Assembly (NCBI RefSeq): GCF_002210165.1 | Contig: NZ_AQQP01000004.1 | Location: 124,001-188,000, forward strand | Length of the DNA stretch: 64,000 bases | Direction: 5' to 3' | Source: Phaeobacter sp. 22II1-1F12B | Lineage (GTDB): Bacteria > Pseudomonadota > Alphaproteobacteria > Rhodobacterales > Rhodobacteraceae | Part shown: one piece after another, positions 8,353-16,713 of the stretch | Layout: every line of letters begins with the position of its first letter | How positions within the stretch are numbered: the stretch's first letter is position 1 | Made by a program: the position numbers and the translations under genes | The notes under the pieces: generated by a model | The model's input: the letters and a program-made list of their open reading frames with translations, nothing else | Told to the model about the DNA's origin: nothing | The model's database searches: none

Positions 8353-9065
8353 TGGACGCCACCGCCTACGTCACCCTGTCGCGCCAGTCAGGGCTGATGA
8401 ATGAAATGCGTATCATTGCGAATAACATTGCCAATTCAGGGACAACCGGGTTCAGGCAGGAAGGCATTGTCTTCTCTGAATACATCAAATCGGCGGCCCA
8501 CCAGTCTTCGCTTTCGATGTCGCGTGCACAGGTTCGCAATACCTCAATGGAGCAGGGGACACTTACGCAGACGAATGGCAGTTTCGACTTTGCCATCGAA
8601 GGCGATGGGTTCTTCTTGATTGAAACCCCAGCTGGCGAAAGACTTACCCGCGCCGGAAGTTTCACGCCGAACGCGAATGGCGACCTTGTCACGCCCGACG
8701 GGCATCCGGTTCTGGGCGCCGGTGGTGCGCCGGTCTTCGTGCCGCCCGGAACCCAGATTGCCGTGGCCGCTGACGGAACGCTCAGCGCCGATGGTCAGCC
8801 GCTTGGACAGGTCGGGATCTATCTGCCTTCCGACCCGCTCGACATGCAGCGTCAGGATGGCGTGATGTTCGAAACTACCGGAGGGGTGGAGCCGGCCGAC
8901 GATGCGCGTCTGCTTCAGGGCTTTCTGGAAGGTTCGAACGTAAATCCCATGCTGCAGATTACCCGAATGGTCGAGGTCCAGCGCGCCTATGAAATGGGGC
9001 AGAGCTTTCTTCAGGCCGAGGATGAACGGGTTCGCATGGCCATCAAGACCCTGATCAGAACATAA
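8352..9065 (+). CDS. flgF: Flagellar rod protein FlgF
   Basis: FlgF is a proximal rod subunit between FlgC and the distal rod. The 237-residue protein carries the N-terminal motif ANNIANSGTTGFRQEG, a central FAIEGDGFFLIET segment typical of rod and hook proteins, and a C-terminal LEGSNVNPMLQITRMVEVQR helix. It overlaps fliQ by one base and precedes flgG by 12 nt. Confidence 0.93.
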   Translation: MDATAYVTLSRQSGLMNEMRIIANNIANSGTTGFRQEGIVFSEYIKSAAHQSSLSMSRAQVRNTSMEQGTLTQTNGSFDFAIEGDGFFLIETPAGERLTRAGSFTPNANGDLVTPDGHPVLGAGGAPVFVPPGTQIAVAADGTLSADGQPLGQVGIYLPSDPLDMQRQDGVMFETTGGVEPADDARLLQGFLEGSNVNPMLQITRMVEVQRAYEMGQSFLQAEDERVRMAIKTLIRT

Positions 9066-9077
9066 AGGAGACCTACG

Positions 9078-9863
9078 ATGCGCGCCTTGAAAATCGCCGC
9101 TACCGGAATGAGCGCTCAGCAGATGCGCGTCGAGACGATTTCGAACAACCTCGCCAATATGAGCACGACGGGCTACAACGCGCGCCGGGCCGAATTCGCC
9201 GATCTGCATTATCAGCAGGTTACCCGGGCGGGCACGATCAACGCCGCCGATGGTACAGTCGTTCCAACCGGCGTGCAGCTTGGGCTTGGTGTCCGTCCCT
9301 CTGCCGTAAGCGTCCATCTTGAGCAGGGATCGCTGGAAGCGACCCAAGCCGATCTCGACATGGCGATCGAAGGGAACGGCTTTTTCGAAGTTACACTCCC
9401 ATCGGGGCAGTCGGCCTTTACGCGCGACGGAAGCTTCAAGCGTTCGGCGGACGGCCTGATCGTCACCAACGAAGGCTACCCGGTCGCGCCGGATATCACC
9501 ATTCCCGCAGATGCGCGCAGCATTTCGATCAACGGCGATGGAGAGGTTTACGCCTACTTCACCGACAATGGCGAGGGCCAGCTCTTGGGGCAATTTACTC
9601 TTGCCAGCTTTACGAATGCCAAGGGGCTGGAAGCAATTGGCAGCAACATGTTCCTCGAAACCGAAGCCTCCGGTGCAGCGCAGGTATCTTCTCCCGGCGA
9701 AGACGGTCTTGGGACCGTCCGGCAAGGCTATCTCGAAGCCAGTTCGGTCGACGCTGTGCGCGAGATTACCGAGTTGATCGAGGCTCAGCGCGGGTATGAG
9801 ATGAACGCCAAGGTCATCACGGCCGCCGACCAGATGCTTGCTGCGACGACGCAGGTTCGCTGA
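9078..9863 (+). CDS. flgG: Flagellar distal rod protein FlgG
   Basis: FlgG forms the distal rod that passes through the P and L rings. The 261-residue protein has the opening MRALKIAATGMSAQQMRVE, the SNNLANMSTTGYNARR motif, and the C-terminal LEASSVDAVREITELIEAQR helix that defines FlgG. An AAAGGAG ribosome site lies upstream. Its stop TGA overlaps the flgA start. Confidence 0.95.
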   Translation: MRALKIAATGMSAQQMRVETISNNLANMSTTGYNARRAEFADLHYQQVTRAGTINAADGTVVPTGVQLGLGVRPSAVSVHLEQGSLEATQADLDMAIEGNGFFEVTLPSGQSAFTRDGSFKRSADGLIVTNEGYPVAPDITIPADARSISINGDGEVYAYFTDNGEGQLLGQFTLASFTNAKGLEAIGSNMFLETEASGAAQVSSPGEDGLGTVRQGYLEASSVDAVREITELIEAQRGYEMNAKVITAADQMLAATTQVR

Positions 9864-10276
9864 TGAACTATTTCGCGCTTATCCTCCTTTTGGCTGGCGC
9901 GCCCGCCGTGGCCGAAGTTCTCGTGCCCGTCAGAACCATCCGGGCTAAAGAAATCATCACCGCTCAGGACGTCATCGTCAAAAAAGCAGATGTGCCCGGT
10001 GCCCTTGGGCGAATGGCGGATGTTGTCGGTATGGAGGCGCGGGTGTCGCTGTACGCGGGGAGGCCGGTCTACGGCAAGGACATCGGCCCGCCGGCTTTGA
10101 TTTCACGGAACGAAATCGTGCCCCTCATTTTTTCCAGCGGTGGTCTGCATATCGTGACCGAGGGGCGCGCGCTTGACCGCGCGGCGGCCGGGGAATCCCT
10201 GCGCGTGATGAACCTTTCGTCACGTTCAACAGTCACCGGCTATGTCATGTCGGACGGTACAATCGAGGTCAGGTAA
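9863..10276 (+). CDS. flgA: P-ring assembly chaperone FlgA
   Basis: FlgA acts in the periplasm to help FlgI assemble into the P ring. The 137-residue protein has a signal peptide (about residues 1-17, ending APAVA) and an SAF domain with VPVRTIRAKEIITAQDV. It is a short version of the family, since enterobacterial FlgA is above 200 residues; short forms are usual in alphaproteobacteria. It overlaps flgG and flgH by one base at each end. Confidence 0.9.
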   Translation: MNYFALILLLAGAPAVAEVLVPVRTIRAKEIITAQDVIVKKADVPGALGRMADVVGMEARVSLYAGRPVYGKDIGPPALISRNEIVPLIFSSGGLHIVTEGRALDRAAAGESLRVMNLSSRSTVTGYVMSDGTIEVR

Positions 10277-11016
10277 TGCGTTTCAGTGTTGGTACCAGTT
10301 TTTTCGCCCTTGTCGGCTTGATCGCGCTCGGCGCCTGCGCGCGCGTCGATCATCTTGGGCGTCCTCCCAGTTTTTCCGCAAATAAGGAAACGGCCGAGCA
10401 TGTGGCCATGCTGTGGCCTGGACTACCGGTTACGACCCAGACCGTGCGCACCGTGGATCGGGCCTCGCTCTGGAGCCGGGAACGCGAAAGCCTGTTGGGC
10501 GATCGACGCGCAGTCAAGAAGGGCGATATCCTGACTGTCGTCATCGAAATAGATGAAGAGGCCGAAATTTCGAACGGAACCTCGCGGTCGCGCAACGCCT
10601 CGGAATCTTTGGGAATCCCACAGTTGTTGGGGCTGCCGCAGCGGGTTGATGAAAAACTGCCCGAAGGCGCTACGCTCGGAAATGCGGTCGATCTGAGCTC
10701 AGGCACCCAGACATCGGGTCAGGGATCTGTAAAGCGGAACGAAAAACTGACTTTACGGGTCGCGGCCACCATTGTCGACGTTCTTCCAAACGGGGTCTTG
10801 TCGATCAACGGGTCTCAGGAACTGCGCGTGAATTTTGAAATCCGCGAACTGCTTGTGTCCGGCTACGTGCGCCCCGAGGACATCTCGAGGCAGAACGAAA
10901 TTACCTATGACAAGATCGCGTCTGCCCGCGTGTCCTATGGAGGACGGGGCCAGATTACCGATGTTCAGCAACCGCGTTACGGTCAGCAGATCCTTGACGC
11001 TGTCCTGCCGTTCTGA
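10276..11016 (+). CDS. flgH: L-ring lipoprotein FlgH
   Basis: FlgH forms the L ring in the outer membrane. The 246-residue protein has a lipoprotein signal with lipobox LGAC (C21). The family signature is present in the GDILTVVIEIDEEAEISNGT segment and the C-terminal VRPEDISRQNEITYDKIASA stretch. The ATG shares a base with the flgA stop TAA. Confidence 0.95.
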   Translation: MRFSVGTSFFALVGLIALGACARVDHLGRPPSFSANKETAEHVAMLWPGLPVTTQTVRTVDRASLWSRERESLLGDRRAVKKGDILTVVIEIDEEAEISNGTSRSRNASESLGIPQLLGLPQRVDEKLPEGATLGNAVDLSSGTQTSGQGSVKRNEKLTLRVAATIVDVLPNGVLSINGSQELRVNFEIRELLVSGYVRPEDISRQNEITYDKIASARVSYGGRGQITDVQQPRYGQQILDAVLPF

Positions 11017-11027
11017 GGGAGGCTGTG

Positions 11028-11486
11028 ATGGGCAAACTTATACCGCTTGTCTTTCTCCTCGTCGGCCTTGGAGCGGGCATCGGAGCGGCTATGTTTCTTG
11101 GGCCGAGCGGGACGGACGAGGCGCACACGGCGCCCGTCGAGGAACCCGAAGAGCCTGAAAGCGACTCCGAATACACGCGTATCCCTAACCAGTTCGTGGT
11201 TCCGCTTATTAAGGATGACCGCGTAGCGGCGATGGTGGTGATCTCGCTTAGCATTGAATCCGATCCCGACCAGGGGTCCGCCATCTATGCACGGGAACCG
11301 AAACTACGGGATCTGTTCCTCAGGGTGTTCTTCGATCACGCCAATATGGGTGGGTTTCGGGGCAGCTTTACAAAGTACGAAAACATGGAATTGCTGCGGA
11401 ATGCTTTGCGGGAAGTTGCTCAGAAAGAGATGGGAAGTGTCATCCGCGACGTTCTGATCACCGAAATCGCGCGGCAGGAAATGTAG
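11028..11486 (+). CDS. fliL: FliL-like basal body-associated membrane protein
   Basis: FliL proteins sit next to the stator around the basal body. The 152-residue product has one N-terminal transmembrane helix (about 4-25), an acidic linker rich in E and P, and a periplasmic domain with SLSIESDPDQGSAIYAREPKLRDLFLRVFF-type stomatin-like FliL sequence. I chose the ATG at 11028, five nt after a GAGGGAGG site; a GTG one codon earlier is also possible. It is the last gene of the flgB unit, converging on the next unit with a 5-nt gap. Confidence 0.78.
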   Translation: MGKLIPLVFLLVGLGAGIGAAMFLGPSGTDEAHTAPVEEPEEPESDSEYTRIPNQFVVPLIKDDRVAAMVVISLSIESDPDQGSAIYAREPKLRDLFLRVFFDHANMGGFRGSFTKYENMELLRNALREVAQKEMGSVIRDVLITEIARQEM

Positions 11487-11491
11487 CTTTT

Positions 11492-11893
11492 TTAGTTCCC
11501 CGACATGAGGCGATCGTAGAACTTGCGCATCTGGTGCTTTTTCCGGTCGTCCTTTTCCAGTTGCAGCATCTGTTCCACCGCTTTTCGCTTGCCGAATGCC
11601 TTTCGGAAGCCTGCGATCGCGTCTGATTTTCTCGCGAGGACCTGCGCAAGTTCCATGTTCAGCTGGCGACGGGAGCGCGATACCCATGATTGCCAGAGGA
11701 TATCCGCACCGACGAGGCTCATGGTCTGGATCGCGTCTGTTGGTGCGTCTACCTGAAGGGATTTCTGCTCCAGACGCATCAATTGTTCGCGGATCTGTGC
11801 CTCTTCGCGGAGGATACTGCTTATCTTGGCGTATTCCTGCAAAAACCGCAGTTGGCTGACAATATGAAGATCTTTCAGTTGCTTGCGACTCAT
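11492..11893 (-). CDS. Small coiled-coil protein, FliJ-like candidate
   Basis: This 133-residue protein is mostly charged helix (residues 20-60 and 80-130 read as coiled coil), with no signal peptide or membrane segment. It has a basic C-terminus, KDDRKKHQMRKFYDRL. It starts inside the flhB stop codon as an ATGA overlap, the same coupling that joins flhA, fliR and flhB, so it belongs to the export-gate operon. Size, coiled-coil nature and position suggest a FliJ-type export chaperone or ATPase stalk, which is otherwise missing here. I could not recognise FliJ by sequence, so this is inference. Confidence 0.65.
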   Translation of the reverse strand: MSRKQLKDLHIVSQLRFLQEYAKISSILREEAQIREQLMRLEQKSLQVDAPTDAIQTMSLVGADILWQSWVSRSRRQLNMELAQVLARKSDAIAGFRKAFGKRKAVEQMLQLEKDDRKKHQMRKFYDRLMSGN

Positions 11894-12978
11894 GACATTC
11901 GCTCGCGTGCCTTTCGCCGCATATCTTCGGCAAATCTGATCGCCACTGCGACCGGGCCAAAGAACTCGGCCTGAATTTCTTCGCCCACTTCGGTGACCGC
12001 GTGCAAGGCGCGCGCGGTTGGCGGGTCGCTATGAATGGGAACGCCGCATTCCTGTGCTTTCTCGCGAATAGATGCCGCCATTTCGTCCATGCCCTTGGCG
12101 ACGCAGACCGGGGCGGTCGTTGGTTTGCGATCCCACTGGAGCGCCACTGCAAAATGCGTCGGATTGACGATGATCACGTCCGCCTCGGGCACGGCTGCCA
12201 TCATCTGGGACATGGCGATAGTCTGGCCGCGCATTCTTCTCTGTTGCTTGATATAAGGGTCGCCTTCGGCCTCTTTCGCTTCGTCGGTCAGTTCCTTGCG
12301 GGACATCATGTTTTTGCGTCTGTGTTCCTTGTGCTGCCAGAGTGCATCGATGATGCCCAGCCCGCTCGCGATCAGCAGGGCGATCAGCATGAATTGCACA
12401 CAAAGCTCGGCCAGCAATGCAACAACCTGGCGTGGCGATGCGGCGATGCTGCCAACGATTTCCGGTAAATGCGCCTTGATGAAGAGCGCAAGGCAAGCCG
12501 AGTAGAGTAGTAGTTTGAGGAAACTTTTGAAGAATTCAAAAAGGCCGCTTCGGCCAAATTTGTTCTTAGCGTTGGAAATGATCGAAATGCGCGAGATCTT
12601 TGGCTTTAGTTTGCTTGGTGCGAAAACCAGGGCACGTTGGGCGAGGATCGACAAGAGCACGACGGCGGTCGGAACGACAAACCATGGCGCGGCGGAGATG
12701 GCCATTTGCCAGAGAAATCCACCCATGAGCGGTCGAGGGCTGCCTTTGAAAATCAGATCAGCCAACTCATGAGATTGGTCGACCAAAACGACGAAAACCG
12801 ATCCCATGGCCTGAAGCGATTGTGCACCCACCGCCACAGCCGCCACAAGAATCCCGGCGTAGGCGGCCGCAACCGAAAGATCCGTTGAACGCGCAACTTC
12901 GCCCTTTTCCCGCGCTTTGAGGAGTTTCTGCTCGGTCGGTTCATGGGATTTCTCGGTGTCGTCCTGGGCACCGCTCAT
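11890..12978 (-). CDS. flhB: Flagellar export gate protein FlhB
   Basis: FlhB is the membrane protein that switches export specificity from rod/hook to filament substrates through self-cleavage. The 362-residue protein begins with the usual hydrophilic EKSHEPTEQKLLKAREKGEV segment, has four membrane helices, and carries the autocleavage motif NPTH at 272-275 in its cytoplasmic domain. It is coupled to fliR upstream and to the small coiled-coil gene downstream by ATGA overlaps. Confidence 0.95.
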   Translation of the reverse strand: MSGAQDDTEKSHEPTEQKLLKAREKGEVARSTDLSVAAAYAGILVAAVAVGAQSLQAMGSVFVVLVDQSHELADLIFKGSPRPLMGGFLWQMAISAAPWFVVPTAVVLLSILAQRALVFAPSKLKPKISRISIISNAKNKFGRSGLFEFFKSFLKLLLYSACLALFIKAHLPEIVGSIAASPRQVVALLAELCVQFMLIALLIASGLGIIDALWQHKEHRRKNMMSRKELTDEAKEAEGDPYIKQQRRMRGQTIAMSQMMAAVPEADVIIVNPTHFAVALQWDRKPTTAPVCVAKGMDEMAASIREKAQECGVPIHSDPPTARALHAVTEVGEEIQAEFFGPVAVAIRFAEDMRRKARERMS

Positions 12979-13748
12979 CTTGCGATTTCCATCGGATTCG
13001 CGAAAAAGCTGGCGATACTATCGGCCCAGATCTGCAGCAACATCGGGGAACAGACGAACAACAGGAACAGTCCGCCGAAGGTGATGACCGGGGCCCCGAC
13101 GAAGGCGACCATGAGCTGCGGCATGGCGCGGTTTATCACGCCGAGGGTCAGGTTGTAGATCAGCGAAATGATGACAAAGGGGGCTGCAAGCGCAAAGGCG
13201 AGCGAGAAGGCGTGCGATATCCGCGAGATGCCCCATTCCGCCAGTATCGAAGCCGTGGGAAATTCACCGACCGGGAAGATTTCGTAGGAGTAAATCAGGT
13301 ACTCGGCAGCCTGAACGTGAAGACCGGACATGACCGCAAGCGCCAAGCCCGCAATGACGAGCACATATCCGATCGCCGGAATCGGTTCGACTGCAGCGCC
13401 GCCAAGGATCTGCGCAAGCGAGGTCGCCTGAGCGGCAATCGAGCCGGCGGTTTGCAAGGCAAGAACGAAAAGGCGGATCGCAATACCCAGGGCGAGCCCG
13501 ACGATTGTTTCGCTCAGCACAAGAAGTCCAAGAACCACAAGATCCGCCGGCTGGCTGATCATGGGAACCGCCGGCGCCACGATCATGGTGAACATCAGCG
13601 CGATCACCAGCTTGATCCGCATTGGTACGGTCCGCTCTCCGAACGCGGGCAAGAGCGAGGACAGAGCGGCAACACGAAGGAAAACGGCGAATCCGTGCCA
13701 GTACAATTCAGTTAGCCTGCTTTGCAATTCCGGCAGGATTTCGATCAT
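12975..13748 (-). CDS. fliR: Flagellar export gate protein FliR
   Basis: FliR is an integral membrane component of the export gate. The 257-residue protein has about six hydrophobic helices and the FliR-type segments ALSSLLPAFGERTVPMRIK and AGSIAAQATSLAQILGG. It overlaps both flhA and flhB by four bases (ATGA), showing translational coupling across flhA-fliR-flhB. Confidence 0.93.
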   Translation of the reverse strand: MIEILPELQSRLTELYWHGFAVFLRVAALSSLLPAFGERTVPMRIKLVIALMFTMIVAPAVPMISQPADLVVLGLLVLSETIVGLALGIAIRLFVLALQTAGSIAAQATSLAQILGGAAVEPIPAIGYVLVIAGLALAVMSGLHVQAAEYLIYSYEIFPVGEFPTASILAEWGISRISHAFSLAFALAAPFVIISLIYNLTLGVINRAMPQLMVAFVGAPVITFGGLFLLFVCSPMLLQIWADSIASFFANPMEIAR

Positions 13749-15832
13749 GCGGCGATTACTCCGACCAGTGAAGGCTGCGCTTCCAGTCCGATTTCATCGA
13801 AGGAAAGCACCGGGTTGGAAATGCCGCGCGCCCGCATGATCGTTTGCAGGAAACGACGTCTGCGTGTCGAGGTCACCACCGCCGGATAGAGACCTTTTTC
13901 GGCAGTTTCGTTCATTCTTTTCGTCACGCCCTCGGCCAGTTTGTTGAACAGTTCCGGCGGCAAGGCGATGTCATAGCCGCCATTGCGAGTTTCGACCTGG
14001 TAGGCGGAAAAGGTTTCTTCCCATTCGGGCGCAAGCTGAACCAGCGGTATGGTGCCATCAGGCCGTTTCATCTCGGCAACCAGTTGGAAGCCGAGACGTT
14101 GCCTGACGAGTTCGCAGAGAACTTCGGGCTGTGTCGTCTGTTGCCGACCTTCGGCCAGTGTTTCAAGGATTAGGGGCAGGTTGCGGATCGACACGCGTTC
14201 TTCGAGGAGCAGGCGCAGGACACTGTGCAGACAGTCGATTGGCACTTTGTCCGGAATGAGTTCGTCAAGCAGCTTTCTGTTCGCTTCGGCGCGGGAGGCG
14301 TCCGTCAAACGGGTCATCTCGTGCAGCAGGCGGCGCAGCGACTTGAGTGTCAGCAGTCGGGCAAAGTTCTGTTTTATCGTTTCAAGCAGATGTGTTGCGA
14401 GGATCTCGGGTGGGCTTACGATCGTGGCGCCGCTCATCGCGGCGGTTTCCTGATCCTTGGGCGAAATCCAGCGGGCCGGCGCGCCGTAAACTGGTTCGGA
14501 CACGTCCTTGCCCGAGGGCAGGCCTTCGTTCCCATCGGGCATCAGGGCAAGGACAAGATCCGGGTGCAACATGCCCCGGACCTGCTCAACCCCCTGAACG
14601 CGGATGACATATTCGCCCAGTTGCAGCTCGGGCTGGTCGGTCAGACGGATCTCCGGAAGGATCAGACCGTAGACCGTCGCCACGTGGGTGCGCATGTTGG
14701 CGATACGCGTATCAAGCCCGGTTCCCGAATCCAGAACCATGCCTACCAGATCGGGCGCGAATTCCACGTGAACGTCATCGAGATCCAGAACATCGCCAAG
14801 CGCCTTGGCCTTTGGTGCTTCCTGTTTTCGATTTTCTTCAGAGGCCTCATGTTCTTCCTGCTCTTCCCGTTGCCGCATTTTCCACGCGGCAAACCCAAGT
14901 ACGGCTCCACCCAGAATGAACGGCAGAAAAGGAAGACCCGGCACAAGCGCGAACAGGGCCATGAGCACTGCCACCGTGCCAAGTGCGGCGGGATATTTTC
15001 CCAGCTGATCGAACAGCGCAAGGTCGGTGGCGCCTGTCGTGCCGCCACGGGCGAGGAGCAGTGCCGAGGCAATCGAAATCACGACCGCGGGAATCTGCGA
15101 GACCAGACCATCCCCGACAGTCAGAATCGCATAAGTTTCAAAAGCCTGACCGATCGGCATGTCATGAACGATGATGCCCATGATCAGGCCCATGATGATG
15201 TTCAGCAGGGTGATCAGCAGACCCGCGATCGCGTCGCCCTTGACGAATTTAGACGCACCATCGAGCGAGCCGAAAAATGTCGTTTCCTGTTGCTCCAGTT
15301 CGCGGCGCGCCTTGGCTTCTTTATGGTCGATAGCGCCGGCGGACATATCGGCATCGATGGCAAGCTGCTTGCCGGGCATCCCGTCGAGCGCAAATCGCGC
15401 CCCGACCTCGGCCATGCGGGCCGCGCCCTTTGTGATGACCATGAAATTCACGATCAGCAGAACGCCAAAGACAACAAGACCCAGAAAGACACTGCCGCCC
15501 ATGATAAAACTGGCAAAGCCTTCGATCACGTCACCGGCCGCACCCGGACCGGTATGGCCCTGCCCGATGATCAGTTTCGTCGAGGAAATATTCAGCGACA
15601 GTCGCAGCATCAGGGAGGCAAGCAGCACCGTCGGAAACGCCGAGAAATCCAGCGGGCGTCCGATAAAGAGCGTTACGGTAAAGATCAGGATGGCAAGGCC
15701 GAAAGAGGCGGCAAGCCCGACGTCCAGCACCCAAGCCGGCATTGGCAGGATCATCATTATTATCACGGCCATCAGCGCAAGCGCGAGCAGGACGGTCGGA
15801 CTAAAAAGGTTGTCACTGGAAAACTTGGGCAC
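13745..15832 (-). CDS. flhA: Flagellar export gate protein FlhA
   Basis: FlhA forms the nonameric export gate and docks substrate-chaperone complexes. The 695-residue protein has about eight N-terminal membrane helices with the FHIPEP-family signature (RLSLNISSTKLIIGQGHTG and VGARFALDGMPGKQLAIDAD) followed by a long cytoplasmic domain. A linker rich in E and K lies near residues 325-345. The start is GTG at 15832, with an AGGA site upstream inside the end of the transglycosylase gene, only 3 nt away. Confidence 0.95.
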   Translation of the reverse strand: MPKFSSDNLFSPTVLLALALMAVIIMMILPMPAWVLDVGLAASFGLAILIFTVTLFIGRPLDFSAFPTVLLASLMLRLSLNISSTKLIIGQGHTGPGAAGDVIEGFASFIMGGSVFLGLVVFGVLLIVNFMVITKGAARMAEVGARFALDGMPGKQLAIDADMSAGAIDHKEAKARRELEQQETTFFGSLDGASKFVKGDAIAGLLITLLNIIMGLIMGIIVHDMPIGQAFETYAILTVGDGLVSQIPAVVISIASALLLARGGTTGATDLALFDQLGKYPAALGTVAVLMALFALVPGLPFLPFILGGAVLGFAAWKMRQREEQEEHEASEENRKQEAPKAKALGDVLDLDDVHVEFAPDLVGMVLDSGTGLDTRIANMRTHVATVYGLILPEIRLTDQPELQLGEYVIRVQGVEQVRGMLHPDLVLALMPDGNEGLPSGKDVSEPVYGAPARWISPKDQETAAMSGATIVSPPEILATHLLETIKQNFARLLTLKSLRRLLHEMTRLTDASRAEANRKLLDELIPDKVPIDCLHSVLRLLLEERVSIRNLPLILETLAEGRQQTTQPEVLCELVRQRLGFQLVAEMKRPDGTIPLVQLAPEWEETFSAYQVETRNGGYDIALPPELFNKLAEGVTKRMNETAEKGLYPAVVTSTRRRRFLQTIMRARGISNPVLSFDEIGLEAQPSLVGVIAA

Positions 15833-15835
15833 GGG

Positions 15836-16618
15836 TCAATCCTGGAAGATGGAAAAACGGCTACTTTTCAAGGGGTCAGAGGTATTGTTGAGTGGCACCA
15901 GGGAACCCATGCGGGTCGCGCCGTCGCCGAACATCGGGCCAGACTGCAGCCCGGTCTGGATATCAAGACTTTGGGGAGGTCCGAAGGTGCTGTACCTGCG
16001 CAGGATCGTATCATCGCTATTGCCGGAGATGCCCGCGCGGATGCGTTTGAACCTGGCTTCGTAGATCCGGGCGTAGTGGGGCGTGCGAGAGTGGTAAGCC
16101 CCTGCTGCCCTTGTCCAGTCGCCATATTCCGAAAACAGTTCTTTCAGAAAACGGGCGGCATATTTAGCGTTCAGCACCGGATCGAACATCTCGTCGATCG
16201 TTCGAAAGGCCGTTCCGTGCCATTTGTAGTTGATCTGGAAGCACCCGACATCAAAGCTGCGCGCGCCGCGGTCGAAATGCTTGTAGGCAAAGGCGCGCGC
16301 CTGTTCCCGGTTGTCAAACCAGCGACCCGCCCCTTCCATATTCACGGTCCAGGGCCAGGGGTGCAGCCCGCCCTCGCCGCCCCTTCCAGTTTCGGTCCGC
16401 GTAATGGCCCGCATGACGTCGAGAGGGACCTGATGAGCGCGGGCTGCGATAGCGGCTGCTTGATCACAGATCCGATCCGGCGGGATCGCGGCGCTGACAC
16501 TCGTGATGCCAAAGGCCGCGCAGCCAAGAACCAGCATCAAAAAGTTCGCGAACGGCCACCGCGACCGACGAATCTGGCGACCGATCAAAACCTTGAAAAG
16601 TCGTGGCATTCTGCCCAT
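15836..16618 (-). CDS. Lytic transglycosylase (SLT domain), flagellar rod-associated
   Basis: This enzyme would cut peptidoglycan so that the flagellar rod can pass. The product, about 260 residues, has an N-terminal hydrophobic signal segment (ending SVSA) and a C-terminal SLT domain. The SLT motifs visible are TRTETGRGG with the catalytic glutamate, VGCFQIN, and AGAYHSRTPHYA. The start is uncertain: ATG at 16618 has an AGGG site, but a GTG at 16633 is also open. It precedes flhA by 3 nt. No FlgJ muramidase is present, so this protein may fill that role as SltF does in Rhodobacter sphaeroides. Confidence 0.82.
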   Translation of the reverse strand: MGRMPRLFKVLIGRQIRRSRWPFANFLMLVLGCAAFGITSVSAAIPPDRICDQAAAIAARAHQVPLDVMRAITRTETGRGGEGGLHPWPWTVNMEGAGRWFDNREQARAFAYKHFDRGARSFDVGCFQINYKWHGTAFRTIDEMFDPVLNAKYAARFLKELFSEYGDWTRAAGAYHSRTPHYARIYEARFKRIRAGISGNSDDTILRRYSTFGPPQSLDIQTGLQSGPMFGDGATRMGSLVPLNNTSDPLKSSRFSIFQD

Positions 16619-16673
16619 CCAACCCTGTTTCACAGTTGAAACAAGGCTACGTGCGCAGTCTTTAGAATTGGTT

Positions 16674-16704
16674 AGCCGGAGCCACGTTCATAGCGGCTCC
16701 GGCT
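16674..16704 (-). terminator. Hairpin downstream of gbcB
   Basis: A perfect 10-bp inverted repeat (AGCCGGAGCC at 16674-16683, GGCTCCGGCT at 16695-16704) with an 11-nt loop lies 10 nt past the gbcB stop. It lacks a U-tract, so it may be an mRNA-protecting hairpin or weak terminator separating gbcAB from the flagellar transglycosylase gene. Confidence 0.55.
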
Positions 16705-16713
16705 GGGGAAATG

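Noticed and set aside
8544-9725. A 393-codon minus-strand frame
   Set aside because: It overlaps flgF and flgG, both with clear rod-protein motifs, and reads as their complement.
14225-16639. An 804-codon open frame on the plus strand
   Set aside because: It is antisense to flhA and the transglycosylase gene, whose family motifs are clear. It shows no protein motif of its own.
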